Shown here piece after piece: positions 55,181-64,000 of a stretch of 64,000 bases of DNA (positions are counted from its first letter, which is position 1; each line of letters starts with the position of its first letter). The position numbers were made by a program, and so were the translations under genes. The DNA lies in NCBI RefSeq assembly GCF_003573695.1, contig NC_039358.1, forward strand, positions 154,556,920 to 154,620,919, given 5' to 3'. The notes beneath the pieces were generated by a model. That model was not told the DNA's origin and did no database searches. It saw nothing but the letters and a program-made list of their open reading frames with translations. Origin of the DNA: Papaver somniferum (lineage: Eukaryota > Streptophyta > Magnoliopsida > Ranunculales > Papaveraceae).

Positions 55181-57886
55181 TGTTAGAGCATAGCTCGGTT
55201 GAACCCACCAAGCGTTGGTATGTCAAGTTTGGTTGTCATATTTTAGTATCAAAACTCATCTAGAGTCGCTTGATTAAATACTAGAATCAATTTTGTGTAG
55301 GTTAGACTAGAAAATCTAGGAATGTTGAGACGTACAAGTATTACTCTGAAGACCTGAAGAATGTGAAGAAGTAACGACTACAATGAGGATATCATCCTTC
55401 CACTTGACGTTAGTAATATTGACTTGATCTTGTTTCCATTCCTAACGTATCTTTCAAGTCGGATTATATTGAAACATAACATGCGAAGCTGTATATATAA
55501 TACTCTATTGGTTAGACTTGATCATATCTTTATGTTCAAAGTATCAAGGAACTTATTGAATTACGAAGTATAAACACTTATCTTTTGGAACTTCGTAAAT
55601 ACGACATCAACATAATATTTGTATTTTAGTTACTTGATTATGTGTAAGATATAGGTATGATTTCATCCTAGGAAACAATGTTTTATAACATTAGTTTAAA
55701 GGAAGTATATATATGAACTTGTTTCATAATCGAAGGGAAATCATGATTTGTCAGGTTCTTTACTGAATATCTTTTGAATAACCGATGCAAGATGATAAGG
55801 TAGAACCTATCTTAACTTGTTGAGATTTGAGGTATAACCGGTCATAGCTTATATTGTGTAGCATGTTGAAATCGGTCACAAGCTACTTTGTGAAGCATGG
55901 TGTAACCAGTCACAATCTACATTGGGAAGTTAGTTGTAATCGGTCACAAGCTATCTTTAGGAAGAAAGGTGTAACCGATCACAAGCTAATTTGGGAAGTT
56001 AGTTGTAATCGTTCACAAGTTACTTTGGAACCAAGGTGTAACCGATCACAAGCTAACTCGGGAAGTAAGGTGTAACCAATCACAAGATACCTCTAGGAAG
56101 AAAGGTGTAACTGGTCATAATCTAGTTTGGGAAGCATGGTATAACCGATCACAAATTACGTTGTGACTCATGGTAGAAACGATCCCAATGAGCAAAACCG
56201 AGTTGTCTTGTATGAAGCTTGGAATTAGGGTTTGTTGAGAAACTTATAGATGTCGACATTATTTGAACATGTACATAACTCTTGTCATTAATTTTTCAAA
56301 GATATTCCTTGATACTCAAGGTGATCCCATATCGAAAAATTGTAAAGCATTTAATTATGATTTTCATAATATATGTTTTAATTACTAGCAATTAAAGCAT
56401 ATCCTCTGGAAAATATTATTAGTTAATGTTCTAGACTAATAATAGAAGTTTTCTAAGGGAGTTTTCGGAAATATGGTTTGGTAATTAATTGAAAATAGGA
56501 AAAACCGAAAATAGGTACTTTAGTGATAATATCTTGAGAATATTTTAGGTTTTGGAATTTCTTTGTTGTCCAAACAACCTTGGTTTATAAATACTTAAGT
56601 TTCCATTTCTTGCAAACTATCTTAAGATCCAAGAAAACTTCATTCTTGTTGATTCTGGTGGAGCCGTCTATCCGGAGAGGAAAGTACCCTAATTAGGCGA
56701 AATCTCTTACGACCGCTCGTTAAAAGACTTATGTGGGATCAAGAAGCTCTACGAGTACCGTTGGTGGGAAACTAGATAATTGCATCATTATTTAGTTTTC
56801 GGTTATTGATTTGATTGACTAACGGTTGTTGAAACTTTGATGGCACCTAGTTTGTTTATTCTTGAGAACCTTCTCTTCTGATATAAGGCTCAATCAAACT
56901 AGATCAAATTATTGACGGGATCTTTAGAACCATTTTCGGATCTAAAGACATCTTGTGATAATCCATTGTTAATAGACTTCGTTCTCTGTATGATTTATCA
57001 CAAGAGGATTCAAGTTGTGTTGTGCAGGTTATTATTGAAGACAAACGAAGATTTGAAGACGACGAAGTTTTTCTTATTAGCTTTCGTATCTTGTGAATTG
57101 TGGGATCCAACTAGAATTGGTTTATCTTTGATAGACTTGATTGGCTAGTTGCATGAGATCGGCATCACCTTATAGTTACTCTTTGAGTTCTACATTGATT
57201 TGCAAATCTAGAATTTGGTTATTTCGGTAATCAAATTTTAGGTTGATATAGCCAGAAAAAAAGGAGTTTATTAGTTTAAACATAAAAGCCTTTGCCAACG
57301 ACTCATAATATCTTATTACCAAGATTGAATAGAGTGGTTACCAAACAGATTTATACTTTACTGTTTGGAATACGATCAAAAGGATTGATGATTCACGTGC
57401 ATGACTCTAGAAGTCAAAAGAGCATGGATACTGAGGAAACTAAGTAGATAGGGGTAGTCTACTTGGTCTCAACTATACGAAGTTGGTATTATATTTTGTA
57501 TAGCGCCTTGATTCTGAGAGTATTCAAAACTGGACTAGGTCCCGGGGTTTTTCTGCATTTGCGGGTTCCTCGTTAAAAAAATCTTGTTGTGTCATTTACT
57601 TTGTTTTCCACATTAAAATTTTTATTATAATTAAGTAAATTACACATGCATGTTAATCCGAATTTACTTGACGTTGATCCTAGTAGTCAATCAGTTATTA
57701 CCGTAACTATTGCCAAGTAAATATCTTATTGTCACATTGTTTCGACCTCGTCCATAAACAATCACACAAGGTATATGACGTAAGTTGTATTGTCTCGACT
57801 CTGTACGAAGACGATTACTTAAGATACCAGACTTATAGATTGATATTTAAAAGATTGTGGTATATTTGGGTATCCTCGTCTTTTCA
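55181..57886 (+). mobile_element. Solo LTR, copia-type, with perfect target duplication
   Basis: Starts TGTTAGAGCATAGCTCGG and ends CTCGTCTTTTCA, with CTTTC on both sides (55176-55180, 57887-57891). The start and end resemble those of the copia LTRs in this window, and ACTGGACTAGGTCCCGGGGT near 57530 matches a conserved phrase of theirs. There is no primer binding site or internal region, so it is a product of LTR-LTR recombination. Orientation is inferred from the TGTTAGAG start. Confidence 0.88.
55830..56180. repeat. ~32-36 bp tandem array within the solo LTR (about nine units)
   Basis: Units contain GTAACCGGTCACAAGCTA with variants (GTAATCGGTCACAAGCTA, GTAACCGATCACAAGCTA) followed by YTTGGGAAGYWAG. 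The translated frame across it is a repeat artefact. Confidence 0.8.
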
Positions 57887-57891
57887 CTTTC

Positions 57892-59140
57892 CTATTAATC
57901 TTCATTTCCATTTTAAATAAAAATATATATGGCTATAAGATCTTAAAATCTGACCAGATATAAAAATTGGAGAGATTAGGGTATACCCTAATTAATTGGG
58001 ATATACCAAATAATACAAAATAGGATTATTTTGGAGTAAGACCCATTTTTGAAAATGACAAAATTTTCCTTGTTTAATTAGCATTAATAAATCTGTTTAG
58101 CTTAATTAATTTAGTTAGATTAGTTAGTTGAATTAAAGATTATGAAATTATGTTTTTGTTAGGCTGAACTTATGGATTACGTGGGAAGATTTTTGAGAGT
58201 TTTTTTTTATAACGGAAATGTAACCACACTAACCAAACTTCTAAAAAGGGATTGCAAAGTTGTTTAATGGTTTCATTCCCCAAATTACAGAAGAAATGAG
58301 CACTTTCAGGACTGAAAGTATGAAAGTCAGCATGCTCGACAAAACAGAAAGATAACGACTAATATCTTATGGGCTTAGTCGTCAGGGTCGAAAATTGTAT
58401 GAGGGGACGACCAAACTTTAATTGTCGACTTAGGGAAAACAAATCGTACCGACTAATAAACCATTCTAAACACAGAAAAACCATGTTTTCGCGAGCTATT
58501 AGTCGGCATAGTCGATAATCTACAAATTGACGACCACCGCTTAGTTGGCATGGTCGATAATACAAAATGACGATCAACACTTAGTCGTCAAGGTATTATT
58601 CCAATAAGGTGACGACCAATAACCAAATAGTACACAAGAAAAATTACTTCTGAAAGTGATTAGTCGTCATGTTAGGATTTTTAAACCCTGGCGACTAATA
58701 ATACGACATCAGTAGTCATCAAGGTATTAGGTTGAATATCATGACGATCCTGTAAAATGTTACTTTCATAAATGAAAAGTCGTCACGATATTCAACTTAG
58801 GAAGATAACGACTAAGTAAAACATAAAAGGTCGTCATGGTCGTCGAACATATATCCTAACAACCACATAACTGCAGCTTCTGGATTTTGAATTTTTGGAC
58901 CTAATTTGACATGCAAACAACAAATTAAAGTATTGAAACGAGTTTATGTAATCACTTACTTTCACAATCTCGTCATTTAATCGACAAGTTTTTTTTCGTA
59001 ACTTTACCCCATTTGGTCAGCCCTTAACCTTACTTTTATGTCCACTTAAACTTGGGTATATCCCAATTATTTTGGATATTATCCTAATCTGGCCGGTATA
59101 TAAAATCCATAAAACCAAGATATTTGTTTTTCATTTTTCT
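57892..59140. mobile_element. Possible DNA element with palindromic GTCGTCA/TGACGAC words
   Basis: Loose inverted ends: TTAATTGGGATATACC (~57990-58010) against GGGTATATCCCAATT (~59055-59070), with GGATTATTTTGGAG / TTTTGGATATTATCC beside them. The interior (58370-58860) is packed with TAGTCGTCA, GACGACC and GACGACTAA words in both orientations, forming many potential short hairpins. No coding frame and no clear target duplication. I treat it as a probable non-autonomous element of the same kind as 11232-12603. Confidence 0.4.
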
Positions 59141-59215
59141 TTTAAACATTTCCCAAAATAATAAAGTTACTCGATATATATTTTTTTAATATACTAAACA
59201 TGTTAGTTTTAGTTT

Positions 59216-59510
59216 TAGTAAGTGGGAATGTTATAAATTCCCTCCATTTTTGTTGACCTTGCACAAATACTCCCGAGGGATAAAAAATATTTTTTTGGTT
59301 AACTTGAGAAAGTTGCTTCAACTTTTTAGAAACAAATTGTATAAAGTTGCGTCCACTTCCGGAAGCAACTTGTGCTAGTTGCGTCCACTTCTGCAAACAA
59401 CTTGTGCTAGTTGCTTCCAATTTTCAGAAGGTAGGGGCATTTCTAAAAATTGAATAAGGATATATAGTAAGGGAGAATTTTGAGGGATATTTAAATATTG
59501 TTCCCTTTTA
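59216..59510. repeat. Small element with AGTTGCKTCC / GGAAGCAACT words
   Basis: Imperfect inverted ends (GTGGGAATG...AAATTCCCTCC and GGGAGAATTTTGAGGG...GTTCCCTTTT). The interior has repeated AGTTGCGTCCACTTC and GAAGCAACTTGTGCT words of opposite sense. No coding capacity. Confidence 0.4.
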
Positions 59511-59546
59511 GTAATAATCTAGTATTTGATTAGGGTAGTTATGGAA

Positions 59547-59650
59547 TTTTCTCCGATCCCCTTAATATTTTGACTTAGTCAATTAGGACAGTTAATAAAT
59601 TAATATTTTTCAAATTAAAGGGAGTATTATATTAAGGGGATCGGAAAAAA
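59547..59650. repeat. ~104-bp miniature inverted-repeat sequence
   Basis: TTTTCTCCGATCCCCTTAAT at the left is the inverse of ATTAAGGGGATCGGAAAAAA at the right. A second hairpin, CTCCCTCTACCTTAATT with its GCAGAGGGAG counterpart, follows at 59698-59728. Confidence 0.6.
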
Positions 59651-59885
59651 TGATGTATTTTTTTCTACTAGCATTTTATTTTTCAACTAGCATTTTCTCC
59701 CTCTACCTTAATTAAAGGCAGAGGGAGTATTTGAAATTGATGTATTATATTTTTCATCAAGAACAGGATGATTATCTGATGTGTTTATTTTTTTTTCATC
59801 TTTGACGTATTTGAACTTGATGTATGCAGCCTTGTTATATTTCATCTTTCGGAATTAAGAAAGAAAAAGTTGAGTGGGCTTGTGT

Positions 59886-62286
59886 GCCTTTTCAGTCAGC
59901 TTTTATATCAAATAGACAAATTCATGACAACATCGTTATTAGCCACGAAATCTTGCATTCTTTTAAAAAGAAAAGGAAAAAAATCTAAAACTGGTTTTAT
60001 GGTAATAAAGCTTGATCTTTCCAAAGCTTTTGATAGATTAGAATGGTCTTTCATCATATCAGTTTTTAGAAAACTAGGTTTCTCTGAGGATTGGTGTCAA
60101 TTAATTTTTCAATATATCAGCACAGTTTCTTATTCTGTTTTAGTGAATGGTTCACCAGGTGAGATGTTTTTTCCTTCTAGGGGTATAAGGCAGGGAGATT
60201 GTCTGTCCAGGGAGATTGTTTTTTCCTTCTAGGTATGGAAGTTTTATCCCAACTACTTCTAAAAGGTGAATCAGATAAATTAATACAAGGTTTTAAAATT
60301 AGAAAAGATAGTCCATCCATTTCACATCTGTTTTTCGCCGATGATTGTATGCTTTTTTCAAAAGCTTCTCTTTTGTATGCTAGGAGTATTATGAAAATTA
60401 TAAATGATTTTGCAAAAGCTTCTGGTCAAGCGATTAATTTTGAAAAATCAGGTTTTTTACTAGTGTTAAGATGCATCATAAACATAAAAAGCTTTTATCC
60501 AAAACCCTTGGGATTAAATATATGAGTAGTTCTGAGAAGTATTTGGGTACTCCTCTTTTTATCAACAGAGATAAAACAAAATCTTTTCAATTCTTAATTG
60601 ATAACTTTTATTCTAGATTGAGTAATTGTAAAAGATCAAATCTTAATTGTGCTGGTAGAACAGTTGTTACAAAACATGTTCTCTCTAGTCTAGTTGTCTA
60701 TCATATGTCGTGTTTTCCCTTTCCTAAGAAAATTACTTCTAAAATTGATTATGTTCAAAGAACTTTTTGGTGGTCTAAGAAGGATCCAAGACATGCAGCT
60801 TATTTTCGTTCTTGGATGGACATTGGTAAATCTAAATGCAGTGGTGGCCTGGGTATTAGAAACTCTTATGTTGTTAATAGGGTTTTCATAGCTAAACTTA
60901 GTTGGAGGATTATTCAGAATTCGAAGCTTTTGATCTCCAGATTTCTAAAGGATAAGTATTTTCCTAACCAAAATTTACTGGAAATTGATAAAGCTGTTGA
61001 TTCGTCTTCTTGGAATTGGAAGAGTATTGTCAATAGTTTAATCTTTCTCAATTCTAATATATTCAGGAAAATAAATGATGGTAATTCTACTAGAATTTGG
61101 TCTTCAATTTGGTTACCTGGTACTTCGTCTCCGCCTGTGTCTATTAACCCTGACTTCAATGATTATACTTTTGTTAGTGAGCTTATTGATGTGCAAAATC
61201 ATTGCTGGAATATTAACCTTTTAAATTCTTTATTCTCCCCGAATGATGTTATCAAGATTAGAACAGTTAGGTTTAATCTGCAGCTTAAAGATAAAGTTAT
61301 GTGGGCTCATACTAGTAATGGTAAGTTTACTATTAAATCGTCCTATAAGGTGTATATGAATGACAGTTTTTCGGTTGAAGATGCCTCTTTTTGGAAGAAA
61401 GTTTGGTCTTTAGATTGTCTTCCTAAAATTAAGTTCTTCATGTGGAAGATTTTTGCACAAATGCTTCTTGTTAATTCTTTGCTTAAAACTTATAATCCTT
61501 ATGTTGATGATATTTGTCCTTTGTGCAACAATGATATGGAGTCCATGATTCATTTATTATTTCATTGTCCTATTGCTTTTCATGTGTGGTTTGGTTTGTC
61601 GTTTCAACATCTGGTTCATTCTGTTTTTTTTTGGATTGAAGATTTCTTCCTCAGCTGGTTTGATAATCACTTGGGGAAGTCTCCTTTTGCTGTGAATTGG
61701 TCAAGTATTGGGCTATTATTATGTGGTTTATATGGAAGACAAGATGTGATGTGGTTTTCAAGAAAGTTTCTATTAATATGGATAAAATTATTTTAGATGC
61801 TAAAAGAATGATCAATACTTACATTGCCCCTTCTTTGATTGTTAAGGAAGTTAGTAGAAAGGTTAAAACTTCAATAAATGTTGCGGAGTATATCATGTTT
61901 TTGGATGGATCCTTTAAGAGTTTAACATGGAGTTGTGTTTGATTCTCTGTGATAATGCAGGTAGAATAGTTCGCTCTCACTCGGACTTTGGACTGATTTC
62001 AGAAGCTGTTGGCGCTGAGGCGAATGCGCTTTTTTTGGGTATCTCCTGGGCGAAGGAGATGGATCTGACTGAAGTCTTATTTGTGAGTGATTGTCTCCAA
62101 GTAGTGGATTTTGTTAATGGAGACAATGTAAATATAGATTGGAGATGTAGTGATTTGTCGGAAGATTGCAGGGTTTCGCTTTTGAATAGTAATAATTTTA
62201 ATACTGTCTTTGTTAAGCGTTCAAAAAATAAATTAGCTGATCGGCTTGCACGTGGGACTAGGAAGTACTGTATTAAGGATAATTGA
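59886..62286 (+). pseudogene. LINE ORF2 C-terminal two-thirds: reverse transcriptase to RNase H
   Basis: PFQSAFISNRQIHDNIVISH, LDLSKAFDRLEWSF, GIRQGD, then HLFFADDCMLFSKA (catalytic FADD), GQAINFEKSGF and KYLGTPLFINRDK. After these come WWSKKDPRH, GGLGIRNSYVVNRVF, a zinc finger like CPLCNNDMESMIHLLFHCPI, and an RNase H-like end (FVSDCLQVVDFVNGD, KRSKNKLADRLARGTRK). The endonuclease and ORF1 were never copied. Four frame changes are visible: at ~60205 (a small duplication of AGGGAGATTGT), ~60465, ~61720 and ~61935. The few lesions suggest a fairly young copy. Confidence 0.9.
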
Positions 62287-62392
62287 GTCTCTTTTCCTCC
62301 TTTTTGGATAATTTTGTAAGAAGGAACCCATATCAGATGTTTGTATTTTTCTTCTTGGTTAATTTAGGGTGTGTTTTTCGGGAAAAAAAAAA
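59886..62392 (+). mobile_element. 5'-truncated L1-type LINE with A tail and target duplication
   Basis: The element starts inside the reverse transcriptase coding region and ends in a run of ten A residues (62383-62392). The flanking 14-base duplication is nearly perfect. 5' truncation, A tail and variable-length duplication are the hallmarks of target-primed reverse transcription. It belongs to a different lineage from the LINE at 22.8 kb (RT sequence clearly different). Confidence 0.93.
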
Positions 62393-62406
62393 GAGTGGGC
62401 TTTTGT

Positions 62407-63099
62407 AAAACAGTATTGTAATCGTTTTAAATGTCCTTCCTTCTTTGACCATTTTCACCCAGCACCAAGTTGGTTAGTATCATGTTTATAAAATTTAAGT
62501 GGTAAATATGATTATTCTAATCATTCCAACCCCCTTGTTTAGCAGGCAACTCAGTTCTTGGTGCTTATGTATGAATCCATATAGTACTGCAGTGCAGTGT
62601 CGAGACGTTCTTAGCTTCTTCATTCATGCTCACCTATACAGAAAGTCATCCTTTTAGTTGGTCCATACGACTGTGCCATTGACCTCAATTTCAAAGAAAG
62701 AGAAAAAAGCACTAATCATTAATTTAATTCTATGAAGGAAAGAAAGAGAGTGTACTATACTGGTGTGCTGGGGTGTGGTCGCACTGAGATGATATGAATC
62801 TACTTGGAAACCACTAGATAGAGAAAATAAACATGTGACTAATTAAAAATGACGAATGCTAAAAACTCATCTACATTGTGGGTGCTCAGTTAGCTTCACT
62901 CTTTCTATATCCATACATATATATAAACCCCATGTTGTGATCTCAAAGAATAACACCTTCCTCATTTCCTCTTAACCAAACTAAACAACTTTTCTTTTAA
63001 TTTTAAACCTTCACATCCATTACTAAATTTAGTATTCATCAGTTCCCAGATTACTTATTTTGATTTAGCTTACCAGAAAAGCCTTGAATTTTACTAGCA
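62407..63099. other. Upstream region of the truncated BAHD copy
   Basis: AT-rich promoter-like sequence. TATATATAAA at about 62918-62927 is a good TATA box, ~175 bases before the start codon, the same distance as in the intact gene. The leader between them is C/T/A-rich with no obvious hairpins. Confidence 0.5.
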
Positions 63100-63285
63100 A
63101 TGGCAATTGGCTTAATTAACAACACCATCTTGAAAGCCGGTTCTTCCTTTCAATCACTGACCACGATGAATGATCAATCAGTTAATATCCCTTCTGAAGA
63201 TGTTGTAATTCCGCTCACAATCTTCGAGAAAGCTGCTTTCGATCTTCATGTAGCTGTTTTATATGCATTCAAACCACCCGTAGGC
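63100..63285 (+). pseudogene. BAHD acyltransferase, N-terminal fragment
   Basis: Opens MAIGLINNTILKAGSSFQSL, matching the first 13 residues of the intact gene almost exactly, and continues VVIPLTIFEKAAFDLHVAVL YAFKPP, equivalent to intact residues ~37-60. Coding homology ends at about 63284, where a gypsy-type LTR begins. The first 60 codons carry no lesion, so the insertion may be the inactivating event. The rest of the gene would lie beyond the right edge of the window. Confidence 0.88.
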
Positions 63286-64000
63286 GTAGATAATCCACAG
63301 GGCTAGGTGGCAAGATCCTAAGCTATGATACACCAAAGAAAAAAGAGCGGCGAAGCACAGGATAGAACCAAACGGCGCAAAGAGCGAGGTATCACGTGGA
63401 TCGGACGTGATGGCCCAATAGGTGTTGGATGTGATGTGACCCTTATCCTCTGACAGGTCAGGCGAACAATAAGAAAACACTCGGTCAGACGAAGGAAGAT
63501 GGTCAAACAAAGGAGCGAGAAGAAAGAAGGGCGACATCGTGCTAACCAGGCGATACAGACTCGTCCTCGGGTGAAGAACTATCGGTCATACCAGGAAGTC
63601 GGGCGATCAGTGAAGGTCCGATAGAGAACAGCTAAAATGATGTAATGTGACCAACATTGTAATTTTGTTGTATGTCGACTTTGGCCTATAAATATAAAGG
63701 CTAGTCGAGAGAGAATGAGAGGTCGGAAAGGGAGAGAAAACAAGGCATCCTACTTGAGTTGAGAGAACATCACCACTAGAGAGAGAGAGTACAACTTGTA
63801 ACCAAAGAAGAAGAAGAATAATACACATCCTTTCACCCCATGGACATAAGTAATCATACCGAACCACGTAAATCCTTGTGTCTATATTTGTTTATGTTTC
63901 TTCATGTTGTGTGGAATCACCTTATACTCCATCAGATGTAGTGTGTAGTTTCATGCCACTACATTCTGGCGCCGACTAAGGGGAACGTCTAAGTTCTCCT
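63286..64000 (+). mobile_element. Gypsy-type LTR and primer binding site, running off the window
   Basis: Sequence unlike its neighbours, GC-richer and rich in GGTCGGGCGA-like phrases. TATAAATATAAA (63687-63698) is a TATA box for LTR transcription. The LTR appears to end in CACTACA (~63957-63963), followed by TTCTGGCGCCGACTAAGGGG, which matches the TGGCGCCG start typical of plant Ty3-gypsy primer binding sites. The left boundary near 63286 is set by the end of BAHD homology, not by a clear TG end. Confidence 0.65.

Larger units (their letters stand above)
59872..62406. repeat. Target site duplications of the truncated LINE
   Basis: GAGTGGGCTTGTGT at 59872-59885 and GAGTGGGCTTTTGT at 62393-62406 differ at one base and directly flank the LINE and its A tail. 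Confidence 0.85.

Noticed and set aside
55830..56180. CRISPR-like regular repeats in the solo LTR
   Set aside because: Degenerate contiguous units without unique spacers; typical LTR minisatellite.
63259..63867. Minus-strand frames of 62-92 codons at the right end
   Set aside because: They lie in an LTR with its TATA box and primer binding site on the plus strand; no coding support.

Overview
This is nuclear DNA of a flowering plant. The evidence is AT-rich sequence, GT-AG introns, a plant BAHD acyltransferase, and LTR retrotransposons, L1-type LINEs, PIF/Harbinger, FAR1-type, Stowaway-like and plant-mobile-domain (PMD) elements. A basal eudicot such as a poppy relative is my guess, but nothing in the window proves it. 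There is one clearly intact host gene; almost everything else is nested transposable elements and gene wreckage.

Layout. 1-5.9 kb: a PIF/Harbinger transposase relic (- strand) whose acidic tail is cut by a 2.9-kb solo LTR (576-3512, target duplication ATATC). 7.3-8.8 kb: the intact single-exon BAHD acyltransferase, 448 aa, with a TATA box. 9.0-10.5 kb: an element with ~180-bp terminal inverted repeats carrying a small two-exon FAR1-domain gene. 11.2-12.6 kb: a DNA element holding ~12 palindromic 45-bp repeats. 12.64-13.02 kb: a Stowaway-like MITE. 14.1-18.2 kb: a decaying multi-exon gene of unknown family whose introns are full of a short TATGTAGT-type repeat. 19.8-20.2 kb: a GAAGCG-rich MITE. 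21.2-21.8 kb: an unrecognised coiled-coil ORF (-). 22.8-28.6 kb: a full-length but dead L1-type LINE. 29.8-30.2 kb: a broken two-exon transposon-like gene (-).

Right half. 30.25-42.65 kb is a relic copia-type element (+ strand) whose first LTR was split by a younger copia-type element in the opposite orientation (31596-40474, target duplication CTTTG) that encodes only gag. Its last LTR abuts a BAHD pseudogene (42646-54626). That pseudogene is itself split by a ~10.9-kb insertion, inside which sits a very young gag-only gypsy-type element (44023-53493, target duplication ACCTT, LTRs nearly identical) with an unusual array of five tRNA-Asp-type primer binding sites and three polypurine-tract-like boxes. 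54.7-55.2 kb: a PMD gene fragment. 55181-57886: a second solo LTR (target duplication CTTTC). 57.9-59.7 kb: small DNA elements with palindromic word arrays. 59886-62392: a 5'-truncated LINE with its target duplication. 63100-63285: the N-terminus of a third BAHD copy, cut by a gypsy-type LTR that runs to the window end.

The host biology is therefore a small BAHD cluster (one intact, two broken copies in the same orientation) dispersed by repeated retrotransposon insertion. The most unusual feature I see is the multiplied priming sites (PBS x5, PPT-like x3) of the young non-autonomous gypsy-type element.
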